From NCBI GenBank assembly GCA_964533705.1, contig CAZHMN010000053.1, forward strand, positions 1-20,702: DNA of 20,702 nt, in the 5' to 3' direction. The notes below the pieces were generated by a model. That model was not told the DNA's origin. It was given only the letters and a program-made list of their open reading frames with translations, and made no database searches. A program made the position numbers and the translations under genes. This stretch comes from CAZHMN01 sp964533705 (GTDB lineage Bacteria > Electryoneota > B3-LCP). Positions 1 through 6,374 of the stretch are shown here, in pieces (within the stretch, counting starts at the first letter, position 1; each line of letters starts with the position of its first letter).

Positions 1-180
1 GTCTCAGCCCCAGACTTTCCCGCAGGGACCGCTTTGCGGGAGTCTGGGGCGGGTAACTATACTGCCGAGTCCCCACGGCGAAGCCGCCACTTTGTGGTAC
101 TCGATCCGGGAGACAACTGTCGAATACAGGGAGTCTGCGGCATGAAAGGTGTAGGAGTAGAAAAAAAGCCCGCCGAAGAT
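1..180 (+). ncRNA. Structured non-coding region, identity unknown
   Basis: No convincing gene is seen here, but the DNA is rich in nested complementarity on the plus strand. A hairpin pairs CCCCAGACT (8-16) with AGTCTGGGG (41-49), continuing inside with CCCGCA (19-24) and TGCGGG (35-40). Downstream, GGCGGGT (48-54) can pair with GCCCGCC (168-174), and inside that CTATAC with GTGTAG and TGCCG with CGGCA. Two small hairpins, CGGC-GAA-GCCG and CCAC-TTT-GTGG, sit in the middle. This looks like a folded RNA or the 3' part of one that starts upstream of the window. It matches no RNase P or SRP signature I can recognise. 6S RNA is possible but unsupported. No poly-U terminator follows. Confidence 0.35.
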
Positions 181-191
181 TCATTTATCCA

Positions 192-220
192 TTGACTTTT
201 GGGAACAATTTTATTATATT
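192..220 (+). promoter_or_regulatory. Sigma-70-type promoter for tmRNA
   Basis: TTGACT at 192-197 and TATATT at 215-220 are separated by exactly 17 bases, which predicts transcription starting near 227. The mature tmRNA begins at 242, so a leader of about 15 nt would be removed, as RNase P does for tmRNA. The TetR promoter in this window uses nearly the same hexamers and the same spacing. Confidence 0.65.
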
Positions 221-241
221 GATGTATACAGGATTGCAAAT

Positions 242-599
242 GGGGACGACTTGGTTTCGACGGGATAGGAGGAAGCTGGACCAGCAGGTCGGGGATGGCG
301 TGACCCCGTATAAACCCGCCAAAAACACAAATGCCGATAACTACGGCTATGCCTTGGCTGCCTAATCAATAGAGCAGCCACGTTCAGCCCAACCCTGGCC
401 CATCGGGTTGGGATCTGGGCGACGCAATGATGGGCTGGCCTTGCGCGGCGCCTCGATGCGTAAGGTGAGAACTCAGAGGCTGGCCTTCCTTTCGATCTGT
501 CGGTGGATTTTAAGGGGGGCGAGATCTAAACGCCGACTAAGCCTGTAGCGGGTCCTTCGGTCACTATTCCGGACGCGGGTTCGATTCCCGCCGTCTCCA
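242..599 (+). tRNA. ssrA: Transfer-messenger RNA (tmRNA)
   Basis: tmRNA rescues ribosomes stalled on broken mRNAs and tags the unfinished protein for proteolysis. The 5' end starts GGGGACG (242-248) and pairs with CGTCTCC (592-598), with discriminator A at 599, forming the alanyl-tRNA-like acceptor. The T-arm sequence GGTTCGATTCCCG is at 578-590. The characteristic GACTTGGTTTCGACGGG follows the acceptor. The tag frame resumes at GCC 318-320 and reads AKNTNADNYGYALAA, stopping at TAA 363-365. The hydrophobic ALAA end is the classical degron recognised by ClpXP-type proteases. The CCA end is not encoded (the sequence continues ACGA), so it must be added after transcription. This is a one-piece, non-permuted tmRNA of about 358 nt. 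It has its own promoter and terminator. Strictly it is a tmRNA, which the type list does not offer. Confidence 0.97.
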
Positions 600-608
600 C
601 GAAACGAG

Positions 609-652
609 CCTTTGTTGAGTTTTATTAAAACAAACTTGACAAAGGTTTTTTT
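609..652 (+). terminator. Rho-independent terminator of tmRNA
   Basis: CCTTTGT (609-615) pairs with ACAAAGG (639-645). The stem extends with TGAG/CTTG through wobble pairs, and an AT-rich inner segment can add more pairs. Seven T residues follow (646-652). It lies ten bases after the end of the mature tmRNA. Confidence 0.65.
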
Positions 653-664
653 ATTGCCTATTTT
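636..664 (+). promoter_or_regulatory. Candidate promoter for the downstream two-domain protein
   Basis: TTGACA (636-641) and TATTTT (659-664) lie 17 bases apart. The -35 box is inside the 3' arm of the tmRNA terminator stem, so one short stretch would end one transcript and begin the next. The predicted start near 671 leaves a leader of about 60 nt before the gene at 731. Confidence 0.45.
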
Positions 665-730
665 CAGAAAAGCGGATTTGATGGGTTATATCTTATGAGA
701 ACGCTATAGTTATTTTGTTATTCAGTAAAA

Positions 731-1954
731 ATGTCCGATCTTCTTATCTGCGTTGAACGCAAGGACTTTCCCGCCGATATTCCTCATCCTTTTTATCTTA
801 CCGGATTCACGCCGGTCGTGCTCTGTGGCCCTACTGAACTCCTCAAGCGAAGGCGTATTACGGTACTCAATTCGCGGCAGTCACCGCGTTTTTCCAAGGG
901 CGACGCCTGGGTGAGAAAAACGCTGGAAGCCTTGCGCGGTTTTGATGCCCGGGAAACCGTATTGATCAGCAGCCTGGGGACGACCTCCTGGGATTTTCTC
1001 TCCTGGGCTGGCAACAAGCTGGGATTTCCGATTGTTCTGGTTTTCCCGGCCGGAAGCGCGCAGAATTTTATCATCGCCCGAACCAAAGCTATTATTGACT
1101 TGGGATTGAATGAAGAGAAGACGTTGGCGGTTCGGCCGCTGGGGCTGGGTGCGGTTCGCAAGAAATCCCAGGCGAACGGGCTAAGGGATATCTGGATTCT
1201 GTCTCTGAGCCAGAGCCTTATTCAGGTCAGCGTTAGGAAAAAGGGTAATTTAGAGGGTTATCTCAATTCCAGGCAACTGGCGGGCGAGTTAATAGACCGA
1301 AGCTTTGCAATAGAATACGAAGCACCTCAGCCGATTAGAAAACCGCAACTCCCTAAGAAAATAACCCTTCCCGAATGGTACCGACCCGGAGATTACCTCA
1401 TACACTGGACTCGATCCTGCGTTGGCCCCTGGCCGGATGAAAGCAAAGCAGAGCACTTTGAAAGGATCCTGACTGAATCCGATGACCAGCGGGGAGGTCT
1501 TGAGACTCTCTTGAAATTGTTAAGAGAGAGGATAATTCGGGCCTCGGGGAGGTTGGTACGCGGGCGATACCCTGTCGTTCCGTTCACTGAGAGATCGCCG
1601 GAAGATTTACCTGACTTAATCAAGTGGCGGGCGGGATTGCGCCGCTGGACGTTCGAGCCGTATGGAATAGCGCTGAAGAAATCCGGCTTAATCCAGATGG
1701 GCGCCCGTCCTGTCATTTATGGGGATCTTAACGATTTCGATGAATTGTCGGAAGCAGAACGTCCTTTTTTTCAAATGGCGGCTTCAGGGAAGAGGGATTG
1801 GCGGGGGGAAAAGGAGTGGAGGATGCAGGGAGATCTCGAATTGTGCGCTTTCCAGCCCGATGAAATCGTCGTCTTTGTGCATTCGAGAGGGGAAACCCAG
1901 CAAATCATGGGGAAGGATCGCTATCGGCTGATCTGCCTGAATGTGGATGATTAA
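731..1954 (+). CDS. Uncharacterised protein, possible Rossmann (DprA/LOG-like) plus ADP-ribosyltransferase/DUF2971-like domains
   Basis: No family can be named with certainty for this 407-residue protein. The N-terminal part (about residues 42-140) reads like an SMF/DprA-LOG (SLOG) nucleotide-binding fold: a beta strand ending in LNSRQS (45-50), a helix, then VLISSLGTTSWDFL (77-90), then GFPIVLVFPAG. The C-terminal part (about 215-400) carries HWTR (225-228), VPFTE (283-287), FEPYG (308-312), GARPVIYG (324-331) and WRGEKEWR (357-364). This spacing of His, Phe-Thr, Tyr and Glu recalls ADP-ribosyltransferase-like and DUF2971 proteins. There is no signal peptide or membrane segment, so it should be cytosolic. 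No Shine-Dalgarno sequence precedes the ATG. It stands alone between tmRNA and a regulator, a position often used by acquired genes. Both domain calls are inference from motif shape. Confidence 0.8.
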   Translation: MSDLLICVERKDFPADIPHPFYLTGFTPVVLCGPTELLKRRRITVLNSRQSPRFSKGDAWVRKTLEALRGFDARETVLISSLGTTSWDFLSWAGNKLGFPIVLVFPAGSAQNFIIARTKAIIDLGLNEEKTLAVRPLGLGAVRKKSQANGLRDIWILSLSQSLIQVSVRKKGNLEGYLNSRQLAGELIDRSFAIEYEAPQPIRKPQLPKKITLPEWYRPGDYLIHWTRSCVGPWPDESKAEHFERILTESDDQRGGLETLLKLLRERIIRASGRLVRGRYPVVPFTERSPEDLPDLIKWRAGLRRWTFEPYGIALKKSGLIQMGARPVIYGDLNDFDELSEAERPFFQMAASGKRDWRGEKEWRMQGDLELCAFQPDEIVVFVHSRGETQQIMGKDRYRLICLNVDD

Positions 1955-2011
1955 TGTGCAGTGAAAATACATATTAAGACGTGAGGAATTTGGGAGAAAA
2001 TAAAATAAACC

Positions 2012-2040
2012 TTGACAGACGTCGATATCTTTGTTATATT
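2012..2040 (+). promoter_or_regulatory. Consensus promoter of the TetR gene
   Basis: TTGACA (2012-2017), a 17-base spacer and TATATT (2035-2040) form a near-perfect sigma-70-type promoter. Transcription should begin near 2047, just before the palindrome at 2050-2067. Confidence 0.75.
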
Positions 2041-2049
2041 GTATACCAC

Positions 2050-2067
2050 CGACCGACCGGTCTGTCG
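2050..2067. promoter_or_regulatory. Palindromic operator, likely bound by the TetR protein
   Basis: CGACCGACCGGTCTGTCG is an 18-base inverted repeat with a single mismatched pair. Its CCGACCGGTC core is typical of TetR/AcrR-family operators. It covers about +4 to +21 relative to the predicted start, where a bound dimer would block transcription, so autorepression is the natural reading. Confidence 0.7.
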
Positions 2068-2091
2068 CTGTAGCTTGGGATTTCTCAAAGA

Positions 2092-2703
2092 ATGGAACAA
2101 AAGAAAAATACGAAAGATCAAATTCTCCTGACAGCGTTGAGTCTCTTTCTAAAGCACGGTTATAGTGACGTATCGGTTAATAAGATTTCATCAAAAGCGG
2201 GGGTATCCAAGGGTGGGTTCTACCATTATTTTAAAAGTAAACAGGAACTGCTTGAAATTATTATGGACCGATTTTTCGTCGTGTACGTCCATGATATTTT
2301 GAACATTCTGAATTCACCTTCCATGAGCACGAGAGAAAAAATAGAGAAAAACTTTGAAAACATCCTGCCTTCGGAAATGCTGACGCCAAAACTGCCGAAC
2401 GACCAGGCATACGGGGAAGATAATTATTCATTGTTGCTTTTGGAAGGAATTGCCAAATTCGAATCAATAAAAAGTATGGTAAGAAATGCCTACAGGTTGT
2501 TGATTGATAAATACCGAGAGATGTTAAGTGCTGCACAGAAGAATGGAGAAATCAAGGAAGACCTGGACTGCCAATTGTATTCTATGAAAATCAATGCCTT
2601 GAGAGAGGGTCTATATACTTTGTACCTGCTCGATCCGAGAATAGACATCGCCAAAGTGGGAAAGAAGATTTTCGAATCTTTCTGGGAGGAAATAAAGAGA
2701 TAA
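2092..2703 (+). CDS. TetR/AcrR family transcriptional regulator
   Basis: This is a 203-residue one-component repressor of usual family length. The N-terminal DNA-binding domain (about residues 7-52) shows the diagnostic pattern: ILLTALSLFLKHGY, a helix with VNKISSKAGVSKGGFYHYF, then KSKQELL. The remainder is helical and would form the ligand-binding and dimer domain; it is not similar enough to any subfamily to name the ligand. The gene is preceded by a consensus promoter and a palindrome that overlaps the predicted transcript start, so it probably represses itself. The ribosome site is weak (TCTCAAAGA before ATG). A small orphan gene follows after 80 bases and may be co-transcribed. No efflux pump or fatty-acid gene is adjacent, so its targets may lie elsewhere. 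Confidence 0.93.
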   Translation: MEQKKNTKDQILLTALSLFLKHGYSDVSVNKISSKAGVSKGGFYHYFKSKQELLEIIMDRFFVVYVHDILNILNSPSMSTREKIEKNFENILPSEMLTPKLPNDQAYGEDNYSLLLLEGIAKFESIKSMVRNAYRLLIDKYREMLSAAQKNGEIKEDLDCQLYSMKINALREGLYTLYLLDPRIDIAKVGKKIFESFWEEIKR

Positions 2704-2783
2704 CTCTCATTTCGATTACCAAAAATCACATCAATGAAATAATTGAAACAGTGATTACTACCCGCAAGCGGAGGGCTGGAGCG

Positions 2784-3002
2784 ATGAGATTTAAAATTTT
2801 AGAATCGAGCGAGGATCAATTGGATGGGATCGTTGAGGGCAGCAACTTAGAAGACATCGTGTCACTCATCGGGGGCAAATACGGAATTCGTTCTACGAAA
2901 CTCAAAGCGACTTATGAACTGCAGAATGGCCAAACGATGATCTGCGTGGTGAGAGCCGGCCGCAAGAAAATGGTATTGATGAAACCTCTGAAGGATGAAT
3001 AG
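2784..3002 (+). CDS. Small hypothetical protein (72 aa)
   Basis: I do not recognise this family. The ATG at 2784 is chosen over the upstream in-frame GTG at 2751 because GGAGGG (2770-2775) sits eight bases before it. The product starts MRFKILESSEDQLDG and alternates charged and beta-prone segments, with a basic end (RAGRKKMVLMKPLKDE). It has no signal peptide, membrane segment or cysteine pair beyond one Cys. Its position 80 bases after the TetR gene on the same strand suggests co-transcription, so it may be the gene that this regulator controls locally. It ends about 120 bases before a scaffold gap. Confidence 0.6.
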   Translation: MRFKILESSEDQLDGIVEGSNLEDIVSLIGGKYGIRSTKLKATYELQNGQTMICVVRAGRKKMVLMKPLKDE

Positions 3003-3125
3003 AATTAAATTTGATGAGGTGGTCACAAACCGTGCCATAGTTGTTCGGATGCTGGATTCATATTTACGTTATTACGAGTTACTGCCCTTTAAGTTCAACT
3101 ATTGAGAATGCTTTCGCTGGAGGCG

Positions 3126-3225
3126 NNNNNNNNNNNNNNNNNNNNNNNNNNNNNNNNNNNNNNNNNNNNNNNNNNNNNNNNNNNNNNNNNNNNNNNNNNN
3201 NNNNNNNNNNNNNNNNNNNNNNNNN
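3126..3225. other. Scaffold gap (100 N)
   Basis: This is a run of exactly 100 N, the usual placeholder for a gap of unknown length. It removes the C-terminus of rlmN. The 123 bases between the small gene and the gap (3003-3125) hold nothing recognisable. Confidence 0.95.
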
Positions 3226-4298
3226 GCTCCCCGGCTGCGCCGCAGTGTGAGGGTAATTTTTTCTCTGGCGAAAACCTCATAAAATCGATCAAATATCGCA
3301 TCCCAGTCATGACGCTTTTTGCTTCTCCTGTCGATTGGATTTAAAGGAATCAGGTTCAGTTTGCAGGGGATGCGGATCAACCATTGCCTCAGTGCCTGAA
3401 TCATCTCAGGGGTATCATTAACACCGGGTATCAGGGCATATTCAAAGGTTATCCTGTCACCCATCTGTCTTTGAAAATCAGAAACAGCCTTGAACAATCG
3501 CTCGAGTGGGTATTTTTTGTTGATGGGCATTAGCTGGTCACGTAACTCGTTGGTGGGCGCATTCAGAGATACAGCCAATTTGACGCGCAGGCCTTCGCCG
3601 GCCAGCTTTTTGATCGCGGGAACGATTCCGGCCGTTGAAACGGTCATGCGCCGTTGAGAGATCTCAGGGCCGATGGGGGATGACAGGATCCTGACCGCCT
3701 TTATCAAGTTTGGGTAGTTCAGTAAAGGCTCGCCCATGCCCATAAAAACCAGGTTGCGCAGTATCGGTTCGCTACTCAGTCTGCGAAAATGAACGATTTG
3801 ATCGACAATTTCACCGGACGTCAAGTTGCGTTTAAAACTCATCTGCCCGGTGGCACAAAAAGTGCACTCAAGGGGGCAGCCAACCTGTGTGGAGACGCAG
3901 AGGGTGGCATGACCGCTTTCGGGGATTTTTACGGCTTCAATTTTATGACCATCCCTGAGTCTGAAGAGTATCTTTGCAGTTCCATCTTCTCCCGTTTGTG
4001 TTTTCACGGGTATGAGCAAGTCGAAAGGCTCCAAGGCGGCAAGACGATTTCGAAGCCGCAGTGGAAGATCAGTCATCCCGGCAGTGGACTGGACGCCCCT
4101 TCGGAAGAGAGCGGCGAAAATCTGGCGGCCGTGGAAGCGTTTTTCACCCAGCGACTCGGCCAGGATTTGTAATTCATCCTGATTCAAGTCTTTTAAGCGG
4201 ACGGCTTTTAGGGTCGTTTCGAGCGTCAAGGCAGCAAATCCAGGCGACAAGTATTGTGTTATTTCACGAAAGACGTTAATTAAATCTATGATAAGCAT
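3226..4298 (-). CDS. rlmN: Dual-specificity 23S rRNA/tRNA adenine-C2 methyltransferase RlmN (3' end lost in gap)
   Basis: RlmN is a radical SAM enzyme that methylates C2 of A2503 in 23S rRNA and A37 in some tRNAs. The radical SAM motif is CPLECTFC (Cys141, 145, 148), preceded by the conserved LCVSTQVG with Cys134, equivalent to E. coli Cys118. The family markers FMGMGEPLLNY, TVSTAGIVP, SLNAP and EYALIPGVND follow in order. The second catalytic cysteine (E. coli Cys355), normally just after the RRSRG motif, falls in the gap and cannot be checked. The N-terminus is about 25 residues longer than usual, and no ribosome site precedes ATG 4298. A start nearer residue 25 (TTG, in the segment beginning TLETTLKAV) would match the family better. 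The gene is divergent from the MoxR gene. Confidence 0.95.
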
Positions 4299-4320
4299 GA
4301 GGAGAAATCAAGAGATTTTA

Positions 4321-4349
4321 TTGACAATGCAGGGAACATTTGCTAACTT
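4321..4349 (+). promoter_or_regulatory. Possible promoter of the MoxR-DUF58 operon
   Basis: A perfect TTGACA (4321-4326) is followed after 17 bases by TAACTT (4344-4349), a weak -10. A TATACT at 4376-4381 lacks a properly spaced -35. The site lies in the divergent region between rlmN and the MoxR gene. Confidence 0.35.
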
Positions 4350-4402
4350 GTAAAGCTTAATAGGATAAATTCTCTTATACTTGCCTCGGAGTTTTGGATC
4401 AT

Positions 4403-5386
4403 ATGCCCAACGATATAGAGACCTTAGAAAAGCTAAAGGATGCACGCGCTCGGATTGAAGATCAATTGTCCAAGGTCATCATCGGCCAGAAAGACGTCAT
4501 CGAGGGGCTGCTGATCGGGCTACTATCGCGCGGTCATTGTCTATTGATCGGAGTTCCCGGTTTGGCCAAAACGCTGATGATCAGCTCGCTGGCACAGGCG
4601 TTGGAGCTCTCTTTTTCCCGCATCCAGTTCACTCCCGACCTCATGCCTTCCGATATCACCGGCACCGAGATCATCCAGGAAGATCGCTCCAGCGGGCGCA
4701 AGGAATTCAAATTCGTGCGCGGCCCCGTATTCGCCAATATTGTCCTGGCGGATGAGATCAACCGCACGCCTCCCAAGACCCAGGCGGCCCTCCTGCAGGC
4801 GATGCAGGAACATCAGGTATCGGCCGGGGGAACGACTCACACGCTGGAAGAGCCTTTCTTCGTTCTGGCGACGCAGAATCCCATCGAGCAGGAAGGCACC
4901 TACCCTCTTCCAGAAGCTCAGCTGGATCGTTTTATGTTCAGCCTCTGGGTTGATTACCCTTCTCTGGATGAAGAACAGAGCATCGTGAAAACGACCACGA
5001 GCGCGGCGGTAGGAATAATAGATCCTGTGTTAAATAACGAAGAGATTATCGCCCTGCAGGAACTGGTTCGGCGCATACCGGTATCAGATCACGTGGTGGA
5101 ATACGCGGTTAATCTCGCCAGAATGACGCGTCCACCGGATCCCAGCGCCCCCAAATTCATTAGTGAATGGAACCGCTGGGGCGCCGGTCCGCGAGCCGGG
5201 CAGTACCTCATATTAGGAGCGAAAACGCGCGCTGCCTTGGACGGCCGCCCCACGCCGGATGTCGAGGACGTTCGCCAGATGGCCATGCCTGTCCTGCGAC
5301 ATCGTCTGGTCTTGAGTTTCAACGCCGAAGCCGAAGGAATCGGCGCTGACCAGGTCATCGAGAAGTTGCTGGAGACCATGCCTTAA
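4403..5386 (+). CDS. MoxR-family AAA+ ATPase
   Basis: MoxR ATPases act as chaperones that help assemble or activate protein complexes, usually together with a von Willebrand factor A partner. The 327-residue product has Walker A GVPGLAKT (about residues 50-57), Walker B VLADEINR (Asp117-Glu118), the sensor-1 region ATQNPIEQEGTYPLPEAQLDRF, and a C-terminal lid. The MoxR marker GTYPLPEAQLDRFM is intact. A TTG at 4394 is in frame, but GGAG (4388-4391) is only two bases from it and 11 from ATG 4403, so ATG is preferred. The DUF58 gene follows 60 bases downstream, the standard MoxR-DUF58 pairing. The protein should be cytosolic and ATP-hydrolysing, since the key residues are present. Confidence 0.95.
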   Translation: MPNDIETLEKLKDARARIEDQLSKVIIGQKDVIEGLLIGLLSRGHCLLIGVPGLAKTLMISSLAQALELSFSRIQFTPDLMPSDITGTEIIQEDRSSGRKEFKFVRGPVFANIVLADEINRTPPKTQAALLQAMQEHQVSAGGTTHTLEEPFFVLATQNPIEQEGTYPLPEAQLDRFMFSLWVDYPSLDEEQSIVKTTTSAAVGIIDPVLNNEEIIALQELVRRIPVSDHVVEYAVNLARMTRPPDPSAPKFISEWNRWGAGPRAGQYLILGAKTRAALDGRPTPDVEDVRQMAMPVLRHRLVLSFNAEAEGIGADQVIEKLLETMP

Positions 5387-5446
5387 CTCTGAGTAAGAAT
5401 CTAAAGTAGCACATCAAGCGATACCCCCTTAAATACGATATAATCG

Positions 5447-6340
5447 TTGGCAAATCCCTATACAATACTCTCCCCGCAAGCTCTGGCCCGCCTGTCCAAC
5501 CTGCAACTTTTAGCTCGCAGGGTTGTGGAAGGATTCATCACCGGGCTGCACAAAAGCCCCTATCATGGATTTTCGGTGGAATTTGCGGAACATCGCCCTT
5601 ACATGCCCGGAGATCCCATCCGCCACCTGGACTGGAAAGTGTACGCCCGCACGGATCGCTACGTTCTCAAGCGTTTTCAGGAAGAGACCAATCTAAAGAG
5701 CTACATTTTGCTGGATACCTCCGCCTCAATGGGATTTACCTCGATTGATTTCAGCAAGCTGAGCTACGGAATCGCCCTCAGCGCGGCGCTCACCTACCTC
5801 ATGCTCGAACAACGCGATGCGGTGGGTCTGGCGCTATTCGACGATCAATTGCGCAAATTGATCCCGCCTCGATCGGTTCGATCTTACCTCAACCTGATCC
5901 TAAAGGAACTGGTAGCCACGGAGCCGTCGGGGCGTACTCGCGTATCGGAGACCTTGCACCGAGTGGCTGAGCGCATGAAGCGGAGAGGGCTGGTCATCCT
6001 GATATCCGATTTATTGGATGAGCCGGATGAGATTATCTCAGGACTGAAGCATTTTCGTTATGACGGGCACGAGGTTATCGTTCTGCAGGTGCTGGATCCG
6101 CTGGAGATGAGTTTCGCCTTCCCTCGGGACGCCAGATTTCGCGATCTCGAAACAGACGAGCGGATGATTTCGCAGCCCTGGCATCTCAAAGAAGCCTACC
6201 AGAGAGAAATGAGTTCTTTTCTGGATGTTCTAAAAAGCGGTTGCCGTGAAAACGACGTTGACTACGCCCTCTTCGATACCAGGCGTCCCTATGACTTCGC
6301 CTTAATGGAATATCTGAACAAACGCAAGCGGTTGTACTAA
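5447..6340 (+). CDS. DUF58 domain protein with vWA-like fold
   Basis: This 297-residue protein is the usual partner of MoxR ATPases. The DUF58 signature VEFAEHRPYMPGDPIRHLDWKVYARTDR lies at about residues 44-71. The metal-binding (MIDAS) motif DTSAS is at 90-94, so it may bind a divalent ion and partner proteins. No membrane segment is seen; many DUF58 proteins have N-terminal helices but short cytosolic forms like this one are common. The start is a TTG with no clear ribosome site. It is kept because the N-terminal LSPQALARLSNLQLLARRVVEG matches where family members begin and there is no earlier ATG. It lies in one run with the MoxR gene before it and the SppA fusion 34 bases after it. Confidence 0.92.
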   Translation: MANPYTILSPQALARLSNLQLLARRVVEGFITGLHKSPYHGFSVEFAEHRPYMPGDPIRHLDWKVYARTDRYVLKRFQEETNLKSYILLDTSASMGFTSIDFSKLSYGIALSAALTYLMLEQRDAVGLALFDDQLRKLIPPRSVRSYLNLILKELVATEPSGRTRVSETLHRVAERMKRRGLVILISDLLDEPDEIISGLKHFRYDGHEVIVLQVLDPLEMSFAFPRDARFRDLETDERMISQPWHLKEAYQREMSSFLDVLKSGCRENDVDYALFDTRRPYDFALMEYLNKRKRLY

Positions 6341-6374
6341 TAACGAACTTCAATCAAATTTCTATGAGGAAGTA

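Noticed and set aside
57..239. 60-codon open frame on the minus strand upstream of tmRNA
   Set aside because: It overlaps the tmRNA promoter and a highly structured non-coding region, and its sequence resembles no protein.
560..760. tmRNA 3' end as attachment site of an integrated element
   Set aside because: No second copy of the tmRNA 3' end and no integrase are seen in the window, although the two-domain gene next to it could be an acquired one.
5439..5444. TATAAT just before the DUF58 start
   Set aside because: No -35 box is found at 16-18 bases, and the implied transcript start would be inside the gene, beyond the TTG.
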